A DNA stretch of 64,000 nucleotides from RYN-230 sp963717125 (GTDB taxonomy: Bacteria > Actinomycetota > Actinomycetes > Streptosporangiales > Streptosporangiaceae), in NCBI GenBank assembly GCA_963717125.1, contig CAVQVG010000007.1, forward strand, positions 186,001 through 250,000, written 5' to 3'. Position 1 is the first letter of the stretch. Every line of letters starts with the position of its first letter. Below the pieces are notes generated by a model. The model was not told where the DNA came from and ran no database searches. It worked only from the letters and a program-made list of their open reading frames with translations. Below, piece by piece: positions 17,969-25,844 of this stretch. Both the position numbers and the translations under genes were made by a program.

Positions 17969-19438
17969 TCAGCTGGACTGGTCGGGGGCGGCGCCGCCCT
18001 TCCACTGCGCGGAGCCGGCGTCCCAGGTGGTGTACGTGTACGGGTTGTCCAGCACCTTGGTCTCCGGGACGTCCGGGTGCATGCCAGCCCGCCAGGCCTC
18101 GTCGCCCAGCTGGCCCTGCAGGTACTCGACGGTCTGCGCCACCACCTCGCGAGCGCGGCGCAGCCCGTCGCCGAGCAGCCGGCCCTCGTGCTTCACCACC
18201 TGGCCGTTGACCACGACCGTGTGCACGTCGCCGCGCTGCGCCTGGAACGCGACGTGCCCGTACGGGTTGAGCAGCGGGAACATCACTGGTGAGGTGTCGT
18301 TCCTGAGCAGCACCACGTCGGCCTTCTTGCCCGGCTCCAGGCTGCCGGTGACCGAGTCCAGGCCGAGCGCGCGGGCGCCGCCCCGGGTGGCCCAGTCCAC
18401 CACCTGCTCGGCGCGCAGGTGGTGGTGGGTGATCGTCTCCTGCCGCGCGTGCGCCTCCAGGTGCTCCCGGGACCGGTCGGCGCCCAGCGTGCTGCGCATC
18501 GCGGAGAACAGGTCGCCGCTCCACCACACGCTGGTGTCCATGGACAGCGACACCGGGATGCCGTGCTCGCGCAGTTGCCAGGTCGGCGGGTAGCCCTGGC
18601 CGGCGCTCTGCTCGCTCTCGGTGGACACCGAGGCGGTGCCCCCGGTGGCCGCGATCCGGTGGTAGGAGTCGCGGGTCAGCGTGGCCGCGTGCACGTAGAT
18701 GGTCTGCGGGGTCATGAACCCGTGCTCGTGCATGAGCCGGATGCCGTCGTCGTTGGTCGCGCCCCACACCCCGGCGTGCGTGGTGACCGGCACGCCCAGG
18801 TCCCGCGCCACCTCGAAGGCCGCCTTCTCCGGGAACTCCGGGTCGCCGGTGACGTCGAACGCCAGCTGGAAGCCGAGCATGTCATCGGCCGAGCCGAACC
18901 GCCGCTCGACGAACGCGCGGAACTCCGGCTGAGCGGACCACTCCCACGGGCCCTGCTGGATGTTCCCGTAGGCCAGCACGAACCGGCCGGGCACCGCCCG
19001 CAGCGCGTCCACCGCCGCCTCGGCGTGGTCCACGGTCTGCAGGCCGTGCGACCAGTCCACGGTGGTGGTCACCCCGGCGTCGATCGCCTCCAGCGCGGCC
19101 AGCAGGTTGCCCGCGAAGATGTCCTCCGGCCGGAACACCTTGCCCCACTGCAGGTAGTACCAGACGAAGTACTGGGTCAGCGACCAGTCCGCGCCGTAGC
19201 CGCGCATCGCGGTCTGCCACATGTGCCGGTGCGTGTCGATCATGCCTGGCATGACGACCCCGCCGGCCGCGTCGATCTCCACCGTGCCCTCGGGCACGTC
19301 CAGGCCCGGCCCAACCGCGGCGATCCGCTCGCCCGTGATCAGCACGTCCGCGGCGGCCAGCACGTCGTGCGCATCGTTCATGGTCAGCACGGTGGCGTTG
19401 CGGAACACCACGGACCGGCCGGGCGCGAAGTCGGCCAT
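17969..19438 (-). CDS. Amidohydrolase (TrzA/AtzA/SsnA-like deaminase family)
   Basis: A 489-residue metal-dependent hydrolase of the cytosine-deaminase-like branch. The metal His pair is in DTHRHMWQT, and VTTHAGVWG and ATLTRDS supply further active-site positions. SMDTSVWWSGDLF holds the late Asp, followed by RGGARALGLDSVTGSLEPGKKAD of the C-terminal small beta domain. Relatives hydrolyse amino, chloro or guanidine groups on heterocycles; the substrate is unknown. ATG 19438 is preferred because GGAGG lies 9 nt upstream; GTG 19453 is an alternative. It is divergent from the LigAB cluster across a 390-bp region with several palindromes, suggesting joint control. Confidence 0.88.
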   Translation of the reverse strand: MADFAPGRSVVFRNATVLTMNDAHDVLAAADVLITGERIAAVGPGLDVPEGTVEIDAAGGVVMPGMIDTHRHMWQTAMRGYGADWSLTQYFVWYYLQWGKVFRPEDIFAGNLLAALEAIDAGVTTTVDWSHGLQTVDHAEAAVDALRAVPGRFVLAYGNIQQGPWEWSAQPEFRAFVERRFGSADDMLGFQLAFDVTGDPEFPEKAAFEVARDLGVPVTTHAGVWGATNDDGIRLMHEHGFMTPQTIYVHAATLTRDSYHRIAATGGTASVSTESEQSAGQGYPPTWQLREHGIPVSLSMDTSVWWSGDLFSAMRSTLGADRSREHLEAHARQETITHHHLRAEQVVDWATRGGARALGLDSVTGSLEPGKKADVVLLRNDTSPVMFPLLNPYGHVAFQAQRGDVHTVVVNGQVVKHEGRLLGDGLRRAREVVAQTVEYLQGQLGDEAWRAGMHPDVPETKVLDNPYTYTTWDAGSAQWKGGAAPDQSS

Positions 19439-19614
19439 GTCGAGGACCTCCACTCCGAGGCAGGGAAGGGACAGGAAGCACGGCAGAAAAGCTACGGACA
19501 GCCGTCCGCAGCACGGCCAAACGTCATTAGTCCGGAAGCGTGGCCGGTCCCCCGGTCAGTGTCAAGAGCCCGGCCAGCCCAGGCCCGGCCCTCCACTCCG
19601 CCCCCGCGAATTCC

Positions 19615-19668
19615 CTCGTGATCAAACGATTACTGCTGCTCTGGCAACACCAATCGTTTGATCACGAG
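19615..19668. repeat. 17-bp perfect inverted repeat with 20-bp spacer
   Basis: CTCGTGATCAAACGATT (19615-19631) and its exact reverse complement (19652-19668) flank a 20-nt spacer in the divergent intergenic region. It could form a hairpin terminator protecting the two divergent units, or be a widely spaced operator pair. There is no T tract. The repeat is certain; its role is not. Confidence 0.7.
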
Positions 19669-19729
19669 CGGGTCCGTACTGCCTTGAGTGCCCGGGCCGG
19701 ACCTGAGCCAATCGCCCTGCTTGCCGGCA

Positions 19730-19809
19730 CTGTCCGCCATACGGACAGGCCCGGCGGATCACGCTACAGTCGGTCCCGGTATACCCACTGTCGTCCGCCT
19801 GACGGACAG
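19730..19809. promoter_or_regulatory. Two GTCCGCCnnACGGACAG operator-like palindromes
   Basis: CTGTCCG-CCATA-CGGACAG (19730-19748) is a perfect 7-5-7 palindrome. The second site, GTCCG-CCTGA-CGGAC followed by AG (19793-19809), shares GTCCGCCnnACGGACAG. The centres are 61 bp apart, and the second site ends 18 bp before the CoA-transferase start. A related half-site ACGGACAG (19493-19500) followed by CCGTCCG lies in front of the divergent amidohydrolase. No candidate regulator gene lies adjacent. Confidence 0.6.
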
Positions 19810-19827
19810 CGAGCCAGGGAGTGGCAA

Positions 19828-20904
19828 ATGGAGCAGGCCGGCCCCCAGTCCGGTCCGCTGTCCGGCCTGCTGGTCGCCGACTTCTCCCGGGTGCTGGCCG
19901 GCCCGTACGCGACCATGCTGCTGGCCGACCTGGGCGCGGACGTGATCAAGGTGGAGAGCCCGGCCGGTGACGACACCCGGCACTGGGTGCCGCCGGTCAC
20001 CGGCGACGGCACGTCCACCTACTTCATGGCCATCAACCGCAACAAGCGGTCGGTCGCGCTCGACCTGAAAACCGACGACGACCTGGCCGCCGCGCAGGAG
20101 CTGGCCCGCCGCGGCGACGTGTTCGTGCAGAACTTCAAGCCGGGTGGGCTGCGCCGGCTCGGCCTGGACTACGAGTCGGTCAGCCGGGACAACCCGCGGA
20201 TCGTGTACGCGTCGATCAGCGGGTTCGGCGCCGGCCCGGGCCAGGACCTGCCCGGCTACGACCTCATGGTGCAGGCCATGTCCGGGCTGATGAGCCTGAC
20301 CGGCGACCCGGACGGCAGGGTCAGCACATCGAGGCGAACCTGATGTCCTCGGCCCTGTCCGGGATGGTCAACCAGACGAACGCCTGGGTGGCCGACGGGG
20401 TAGTGCCGCTGCGGATGGGCAACGCGCACCCCAGCCTGTTCCCGTACGAGCCGCTGCCCACCAAGGAAGGCGAGCTCATCGTGACGGCCGGCAACGACGC
20501 CCAGTTCGGCCGGCTCTGCCAGGTGATCGGCGCGCCGGAACTGGCCACCGACCCGCGGTTCGCCCGCAATGAAGGCCGCACCGCCCACCGCGACCAGCTC
20601 AAACCCCTTACTTACCGAACGCCTGTGCCAGCGTACGGCCGCCGAATGGTTCCCGGAGCTGATCGCGGCCGGGGTGCCCTGCGGGCCGATCAACACGGTG
20701 GCCGGTGGGGTCGACTTCGCCGCCGGGGTCGGGCTGGAACCGGTGCAGATGGCCGGGCACGGCCACAGCGCCGTGCCCACGGTGCGCCATCCGCTGGCCT
20801 TCTCCCGCACTCCCCCGCGCTACGATCTCCCCCCGCCTAGGCTCGATGAGCACGGCACCGAGGTCCGGGCCTGGCTGGCCAGCCGGCCCGCCGAATCACG
20901 TTAG
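19828..20904 (+). pseudogene. Family III (CaiB/BaiF) CoA-transferase, degraded
   Basis: It begins LLVADFSRVLAGPYATMLLADLGADVIKVE, the family III start, with the conserved Asp expected in this group. From NRNKRSVALDLK it reads well to SLTGDPDG. The next conserved block should be about 40 residues (PPYKAG through the acyl-transfer region), but the sequence jumps near 20315 to GQHIEANLMSSALSG in another frame. A further shift occurs at the CCCC run near 20604-20607, where LLTERLCQRTAAEWF resumes. The rest, GVPCGPINTV through the C-terminus, is normal. As it stands it cannot make a full enzyme. It is first in the aromatic-type cluster and may once have activated a carboxylic acid to its CoA ester. 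Confidence 0.8.
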
Positions 20905-20913
20905 GGAGCGGCC

Positions 20914-21777
20914 ATGGCCACCGTCGCCGCGATCATCGCATCCACCCACCACCCGTTCTACTACCGGGCTGCCACGTCCACCGGCGCGGACCGGCCGCCG
21001 TTCGCCGACGAGTGGGTGGCCAAGATCGAGGCGTTCCGGGAAACCCTGACCCGGGCCCGCCCGGACGTCCTGGTCATGGTCGGCTCCGACCATTTCCACC
21101 AGATATGGCTGGACAACATGCCGCAGTTCCTGATCGGGAAGGCCCCGGCCTACGACGGGAATTTCTACAACGAGGAACGCGAGTTCGGCCTGCCGCGCAT
21201 GTTCGTGCCAGGCCACGAGGAATTGTCCGCGTACCTGCTGCGCCAGGGCCTGGACTCCGGATTCGATCTGGCGTTCAGCAACGAGCTGCGCATCGACCAC
21301 AGCATCACCTGTCCGCTGATTACGCTGCGGCCGGAAACGGACCTGCCCATCGTGCCCATCTATACCAACATCTTCGCGCCGCCGATGCCGCAGCCGAAGC
21401 GGTTCGTGCAGCTCGGCCGCACGATCCGCGAGCTGGTCGAATCCTGGCCGTCGGAGCAGCGGGTGGCCATCATCGGCACCGGCCACCTGTCGCTGGAACT
21501 GGGCGGGCCGCGGCAGTTCGGGCCGCACGGCCCGGATCCGGAATTCGACCGGAAAGCGGTCGAGTGGATCGCGTCCGGCGACCTGGATGCCGCGCTGGCC
21601 GAAGTCAGCCTGGACAGCCTGTGGTCGCCGGGCAACGCCACCCACGGGTTCATGGATTTCATGCTCATGATGGGGGTGGCCGGGCGGAACGTGAAGGCCG
21701 ACTACTCCGATTCACTCGACCTGTTCCACACCATGGAGGCGTACTTCACCTGGTACCCGGAGAAGGAGACGCCGTGA
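20914..21777 (+). CDS. Class III extradiol ring-cleavage dioxygenase, catalytic (LigB-like) subunit
   Basis: A 287-residue non-haem Fe(II) dioxygenase of the LigB superfamily (protocatechuate 4,5-, gallate and related dioxygenases). Metal and active-site His residues are seen in ASTHHPFY near the start, SDHFHQIW (about residue 65), DHSITCP and IGTGHLSLELGG. It cleaves a catechol-type ring next to the hydroxyls, or acts on a similar enediol. The stop overlaps the LigA-like gene (GTGA), so the subunits are co-translated. Sequence alone does not identify the aromatic substrate. Confidence 0.88.
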   Translation: MATVAAIIASTHHPFYYRAATSTGADRPPFADEWVAKIEAFRETLTRARPDVLVMVGSDHFHQIWLDNMPQFLIGKAPAYDGNFYNEEREFGLPRMFVPGHEELSAYLLRQGLDSGFDLAFSNELRIDHSITCPLITLRPETDLPIVPIYTNIFAPPMPQPKRFVQLGRTIRELVESWPSEQRVAIIGTGHLSLELGGPRQFGPHGPDPEFDRKAVEWIASGDLDAALAEVSLDSLWSPGNATHGFMDFMLMMGVAGRNVKADYSDSLDLFHTMEAYFTWYPEKETP

Positions 21778-22136
21778 GCAAGTACCTGATCAACAAGTTC
21801 CTGTACACGGTGGACCGCGACCCGGAACTGGTGGAGCGGTACCGGGCCGACCCGCGCGGCACGGTGGCCTGGTGGGAGGCGGAGCAGGCCAACCTGATCC
21901 TGAACTGCCAAAGCGGGGAGCGGAGCACCTGGCTGGCCTTCACCGGCGCCGAGCGGGAGGCGCTGGCCAGCCACGACTACGTCGCGCTGTTCGAACTGGG
22001 CGCGCACAACTTCCTCACGCTGACCCTGTTCATCGCGCTGTTCGAGCGGGACTACGAAGAACCGCTGGCCTTCCAGCGGGAGTACGCGGCGCGGTTGGGA
22101 CACTGGACGGTGCCGTATCCCGACATCTCCACCTGA
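21774..22136 (+). CDS. LigA-like dioxygenase small subunit
   Basis: A 120-residue all-helical protein matching the LigA alpha-subunit family: KYLINKFLYTVDRDPELVERYRADP, then LTGAEREAL-like FTGAEREALASHDY and the hydrophobic helix NFLTLTLFIALFE. In PCA 4,5-dioxygenase the alpha subunit caps the active site of the beta subunit. GTG 21774 overlaps the LigB stop, a layout typical of the pair. Some related proteins are fused LigAB enzymes; here the subunits are separate, with the order reversed relative to Sphingobium ligAB. Confidence 0.85.
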   Translation: MSKYLINKFLYTVDRDPELVERYRADPRGTVAWWEAEQANLILNCQSGERSTWLAFTGAEREALASHDYVALFELGAHNFLTLTLFIALFERDYEEPLAFQREYAARLGHWTVPYPDIST

Positions 22137-22154
22137 CCCGCTGAGGAGCCCGTG

Positions 22155-22553
22155 ATGAGCGACGCCATCCCCGAGAACTACCGCGACCTGCTGTCCGCCG
22201 ACGTGGCCACCCTGGCCACCAGCGGGCCGGACGGGCGCCCGCAGCTGTCCGAGGTGTGGTTCCTGGCCGAGGGCGACACCGTGTCCATCTCGCTGAACAG
22301 CAGCCGCCAGAAGATAAAGAACCTGCTCCGCAACCCGGCCTGCAGCGTGCTCATCCTCGACCTGGGCATGCCGTACCGCTACCTGGAACTACGCGGCGAC
22401 GCGGAGGTCAGCCCGGACCCGGACTACGTGTTCGCCGACAAGGTGGGCGCCAAGTACGGCTCTGACCTGCGGGTGCATGACCAGCCGGGGCAGACCCGGT
22501 ACGTGGTCACGATCCGGCCGGTCCGGGTGAACGCGGTCAACATGCGCGGCTGA
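22155..22553 (+). CDS. PPOX-class (pyridoxamine-oxidase-like) FMN/F420-binding protein
   Basis: A 132-residue split-barrel protein. It shows DVATLATSGPDGRPQLSEVWF, SISLNSSRQKIKNLLRNPACSVLI and RYLELRGDAEV, the pattern of small actinobacterial PPOX-family F420- or FMN-binding enzymes. Members reduce quinones, aflatoxin-like lactones or biliverdin. ATG 22155 is preferred because GAGGAG lies 6 nt upstream; GTG 22152 is possible. It follows the LigA gene after 18 bp, so it is probably co-transcribed and could reduce the ring-cleavage product. That role is inference. Confidence 0.8.
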   Translation: MSDAIPENYRDLLSADVATLATSGPDGRPQLSEVWFLAEGDTVSISLNSSRQKIKNLLRNPACSVLILDLGMPYRYLELRGDAEVSPDPDYVFADKVGAKYGSDLRVHDQPGQTRYVVTIRPVRVNAVNMRG

Positions 22554-22665
22554 CCCACGCAGCGCCCACTCCGCCGATCCGGCGGTGTCTGCATTGGTGA
22601 CACCCGATGCCGGCACTGTGGTCCATTTGGGGCCGGCCGGACAGTGGAGGAAGAGGGGCGTTCCG

Positions 22666-24075
22666 ATGGGCACTTCCAGACTGCGGTGGGTGCTGGCGCT
22701 GACGTCGCTGGCCTACTTCATCGTGGTGCTCGATTCGCTGGTGGTGATCACCGCGTTGCCCCGCATGCAGCAGGACCTGCACGCCGGGCTGGCCACGCTG
22801 CAATGGACGGTGAACTCGTACGGGATCGCGTTCGCGGCGGGCATCATCACCGCGGCCGCGCTCGGCGACCGGCTCGGCCGCCGCCGGGTGTTCATCGCCG
22901 GCCTGGCCCTGTTCACGCTGGCCTCGGCGGCGTGCGCGGTGGCACCGGACGCGACCGTGCTCATCGCCGCGCGGGCGGTGCAGGGGCTCGGCGGCGCGGC
23001 CGTGCTGCCGCTCAGCCTGACCATCCTGACCACGGCCTACCCGGCGCGGCGCCGCGGCACCATCGTCGGCATCTACGGCGGGCTGGCCGGGCTGGCCGTC
23101 GCGGTCGGGCCGCTGGTCGGCGGCGCGGTCACCGAAGGGCTGGACTGGCACTGGATCTTCTGGATCAACGTCCCGCTCGGGGTGGCCGCCAGCCTGCTGT
23201 CGCTGCGCCTGCTGCCGGAGAGCTATGGCCCGCCGGCCCGGCTCGACCTGCCCGGGGTGGCGCTGGTCACGGCCGGTGTGGTCGGCCTGGTCTGGGGGCT
23301 GGCCCGGGCCGGCCAGGCGGGCTGGGGCAGCGCCGAGGTGATCACCGGGCTGGCCGGCGGCGCCGCGCTGCTGGTACTGTTCTTCGGCTGGGAAGCCCGG
23401 ACCGCCGAGCCGATGCTGCCGCTGCGACTGCTGCGCATCCGGACGTTCGCGGCCGGGAACGCGACCGGGTTCCTGATGACCGGCTCGACCTTCTCGGCCG
23501 CGTTCCTGATCACGCAGTACTTCCAGTTCGCGCTGGGCTACTCGCCGCTGGCTACCGGGCTGCGGCTGCTGCCCTGGCTGGTCACCCCGATGCTGATCTC
23601 GCCGGTGGCGGGCGCGCTGTCGGACCGGATCGGGCGGCGGCCGGTGATCGCGTGTGGGCTGCTGCTGCAGGCGGCCGGGTTCAGCTGGGTGGCGGCCACC
23701 ATGTCGCCCACGGCCAGCACGACCGGCGTGGTGCTCGCGCTGCTGGTGGCCGGGGTCGGCATCTCGATGGCGCTGCCGACCGTGCCGACCGCCGTGCTCA
23801 GCTCGGTGCAGCCGGCCGAGATGGGCAAGGCGTCCGGGATCAGCACCATGATGCAGCGGTTCGGCGCGGTGTTCGCGATCGCCATCGTCACCTCGGTGTT
23901 CGCCGCCTACGGCGGGCTCGGCTCAGCCGCCGACGTGACCAGCGGCTTCCGGCCCGCGCTGGCCGTCGCGGCCGGGCTGTCGCTGCTCGGCGCGCTGACC
24001 GCGCTGGCCATCACTGGCCGCCGGGCCAGCCCCGTCGCCGAGCCGGAACCAGCCGAGGTGTCGATCGCCGCATAG
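22666..24075 (+). CDS. MFS exporter, DHA2 (EmrB/QacA) family
   Basis: A 469-residue transporter with about 14 hydrophobic helices. Motif A is in GDRLGRRRVFIAG and motif C-like in GGLAGLAVAVGPLVGGAV (helix 5 antiporter motif). LDSLVVITALPRMQQDL in helix 1 is typical of the DHA2 drug:H+ antiporters. The second A-like motif is SDRIGRRPVIACG. ATG 22666 has GGAGG upstream; the open frame extends 27 codons further without support. Coming last in the aromatic cluster after a 112-bp gap, it may export the substrate or a toxic product. Confidence 0.88.
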   Translation: MGTSRLRWVLALTSLAYFIVVLDSLVVITALPRMQQDLHAGLATLQWTVNSYGIAFAAGIITAAALGDRLGRRRVFIAGLALFTLASAACAVAPDATVLIAARAVQGLGGAAVLPLSLTILTTAYPARRRGTIVGIYGGLAGLAVAVGPLVGGAVTEGLDWHWIFWINVPLGVAASLLSLRLLPESYGPPARLDLPGVALVTAGVVGLVWGLARAGQAGWGSAEVITGLAGGAALLVLFFGWEARTAEPMLPLRLLRIRTFAAGNATGFLMTGSTFSAAFLITQYFQFALGYSPLATGLRLLPWLVTPMLISPVAGALSDRIGRRPVIACGLLLQAAGFSWVAATMSPTASTTGVVLALLVAGVGISMALPTVPTAVLSSVQPAEMGKASGISTMMQRFGAVFAIAIVTSVFAAYGGLGSAADVTSGFRPALAVAAGLSLLGALTALAITGRRASPVAEPEPAEVSIAA

Positions 24076-24096
24076 CCGGCCCCGTGCCGCAGGCCC

Positions 24097-24129
24097 GTGC
24101 TGCAGGTACAGCACAGGCCCGGACGGGCC
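24097..24129. terminator. Convergent terminator region, two GC hairpins
   Basis: Between the converging MFS and yceI genes lie GTGCTG-CAGGTA-CAGCAC (24097-24114) and GGCCCG-GA-CGGGCC (24116-24129). Neither has a T tract, as is common for actinobacterial terminators. Confidence 0.5.
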
Positions 24130-24134
24130 GGGCG

Positions 24135-24671
24135 TCAGGCCCGGTCCGCCCGGGCCTCGATGCTGAGCGTGACCTCGCGGCCGACCATCCCCTTCTTCTT
24201 GGTCACGCCGAACCAGGTCCGGTCCACCCGGGCCTCGGCCCGGAACCAGGCCGTGTTGCCCTCGGCGCGGGCCTCGGTCACCCGGAGCGGCACCGCGCGG
24301 GTCACGCCGTGCGCGGTGACCGACCCGTCCAGCTCCCAGCCGTCCGGCTCGGCCCGGGCCCGCGAGCCGGTGAAGCTGATGTCGGGGAACCGGCCCGCGT
24401 CGAGCAGGGTCGCCGACGTCACGTCGGCGTCGCGGGTCGCGTTGCCCGAGGCGTAGCTGCCCGCGTCGATGACCGCCTCGGCGGTGCAGCCGGCCAGGTC
24501 GGGGGTGATCCGCACGGTGCCGCCGCGGAGCTGGAACGTGCCGGTCACCGGGAACAGCCCGAACATCGCCCGGGCCCGGGCCCGGATGGTGCTGTGCGCG
24601 GCGTCGAGTTGATAGTCGCCCGGGGCCGGGAACGGCCGGGCGGGGGTGCCGGTGCCAGTGGGCTGGGTCAT
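24135..24671 (-). CDS. YceI-family lipocalin-like protein
   Basis: A 178-residue YceI paralogue: DYQLDAAHSTIRARARAMFGLFPVTGTFQLRGG, then AVIDAGSYASGNATRDADV and TWFGVTKKKGMVGREVTL. It is last of a three-gene operon and overlaps the winged-helix regulator gene by 4 bp. The signature His-Ser motif of the first strand is retained. It may carry a polyisoprenoid or quinone; no signal peptide is present. Only modestly similar to the YceI at 15620, so not a recent duplicate. Confidence 0.85.
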   Translation of the reverse strand: MTQPTGTGTPARPFPAPGDYQLDAAHSTIRARARAMFGLFPVTGTFQLRGGTVRITPDLAGCTAEAVIDAGSYASGNATRDADVTSATLLDAGRFPDISFTGSRARAEPDGWELDGSVTAHGVTRAVPLRVTEARAEGNTAWFRAEARVDRTWFGVTKKKGMVGREVTLSIEARADRA

Positions 24672-25060
24672 CGGGTGGTCTCCTTACCGTTGGGTGAATC
24701 CGGGGTTGCGCTGGCGAGCAGGGTGTGCAGCGCGGCGGTGTACTGCTCCAGCGCCCGCCGCCCGGTGGTGGTGAGGCTGAGCCAGGTGACCGGGGTACGG
24801 CGCCGGTAGGACTTGGTCACGTCGAGGTAGCCGGCCTCCTCGAGCTTGCGCAGGTGGGTGGCCAGGTTGCCGGCCGTCATCCCGGTCAGTTCCTGCAGCC
24901 GCGGGAAACTGATCCGGTCCTCCTCCCCCAAGGCGGCCAGCGCCACGGTCACCCGCAGCCGCGGCTGCGCGTGGATGACCGGGTCGAGGACGGGCAGCGC
25001 GGGCCCGCCGGGCTGCCCGTCGGCGGTGTCCCCGGGCAGGTCGGTGACGTCGCCGGTCAC
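24668..25060 (-). CDS. Winged-helix (HTH_34/MarR-like) transcriptional regulator
   Basis: A 130-residue protein that is essentially a single winged helix: VIHAQPRLRVTVALAALGE, ISFPRLQELTGMTAGNLATHLRKLEEAGYL as the recognition region, and the wing SYRRRTPVTWLSLTTTGRRAL. This pattern is the HTH_34 type found beside small membrane proteins. GTG 25060 overlaps the membrane-protein stop (GTGA). It probably binds the ACTTTG-N5-CAAAGT palindrome (25766-25782) upstream of its own operon; that is inferred from position and dyad symmetry. Confidence 0.85.
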   Translation of the reverse strand: MTGDVTDLPGDTADGQPGGPALPVLDPVIHAQPRLRVTVALAALGEEDRISFPRLQELTGMTAGNLATHLRKLEEAGYLDVTKSYRRRTPVTWLSLTTTGRRALEQYTAALHTLLASATPDSPNGKETTR

Positions 25061-25710
25061 GTCGGCATGTCTCCGGGCCCGCGGGAACGACGGAACCAGC
25101 TCAACGCGGCGGCGGCCAGGAAGCCGCCCCCGCCGGCCAGCGCCAGCACCGCGAAGTTGGCGGGCCAGCCAGCGAACACGCTGCCCGCGCCGACGGCCAG
25201 CATCCAGCCGCCCAGCCCGAACTGGACCCGGTCGCTGAACAGCAGGCCGCCCGCGAGGTACATCACCCCGGCCACCACGGCCGAGGTCCCCGGCCAGAGC
25301 AGCGGGGCCAGCCGGGCCGGCAGGCCGGCCCGGGTCAAGCCGATGTCCAGTGCGAACACCCCGGCGAAGGCCAGCACCCAGCACCAGCCGTAGCTGGCTC
25401 CCACGGTGCGCGACGGCCCCCGCACGCCGCGGCCCCGGCTGGCCACGTGCCAGGCGACGTAGGCCGCGGAGAGCACGGACCCCACGCCGAGCAGCACACC
25501 CGCCACCCAGCCCGGCACGACATGCCACTGGCCGCCGGATGAGGCGAGGTAACAGGCGCCGAAGCCGATCAGCCAGGTCACGCCCCAGACGCCGAACAGC
25601 GGCACCGGGTCCGGGTAGAGACGGCGGGCCGCGCCCCGTTGCTGGGTCTGGATCAGGTCCAGCGACTCTTGTGCCGACAGGTCCCCAGCCGTGTCGCGGT
25701 CCTCGATCAT
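25057..25710 (-). CDS. Small multi-helix membrane protein of the wHTH-YceI operon
   Basis: A 217-residue protein with a soluble N-terminus of about 35 residues (ESLDLIQTQQRGAARRLYPD) and then about six hydrophobic helices, including LFGVWGVTWLIGFGACYLA and WVLAFAGVFALDIG. I do not recognise a catalytic family. Actinobacteria often place such a protein before an HTH_34 regulator, so a signal-receiving role for the pair is plausible. ATG 25710 is chosen over GTG 25713 because AGGG sits 6 nt upstream. First gene of a coupled operon with overlapping stops and starts. Confidence 0.75.
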   Translation of the reverse strand: MIEDRDTAGDLSAQESLDLIQTQQRGAARRLYPDPVPLFGVWGVTWLIGFGACYLASSGGQWHVVPGWVAGVLLGVGSVLSAAYVAWHVASRGRGVRGPSRTVGASYGWCWVLAFAGVFALDIGLTRAGLPARLAPLLWPGTSAVVAGVMYLAGGLLFSDRVQFGLGGWMLAVGAGSVFAGWPANFAVLALAGGGGFLAAAALSWFRRSRGPGDMPT

Positions 25711-25765
25711 CACTAGCCCTCAGCTCTCATTGCTAGCCCCCGCTATTTACTAGTCCTCAGCTACT

Positions 25766-25782
25766 ACTTTGTTTTTCAAAGT
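25766..25782. promoter_or_regulatory. ACTTTG-N5-CAAAGT palindrome, candidate wHTH operator
   Basis: Perfect 6-5-6 dyad in an AT-rich island about 55 bp upstream of the membrane-protein start. Between it and the start are three copies of CTAGyCCyC(A)GCT (25713-25725, 25733-25744, 25750-25762). Position and symmetry suit autoregulation by the operon's winged-helix protein. Confidence 0.55.
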
Positions 25783-25844
25783 TATTTGACAGTAGCTCAG
25801 TTAACCGATGAGCGCAACCGCACCCACCTGCGGGGAGACGGCGG

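Noticed and set aside
22584..22604. GGTGTC-N9-GACACC before the MFS gene as a regulatory site
   Set aside because: Short arms, no second copy in the window, and the gap is only 112 bp; not distinguishable from chance.
15620..24671. The two yceI genes as a recent duplication
   Set aside because: They share only the family pattern and sit in unrelated operons on opposite strands.
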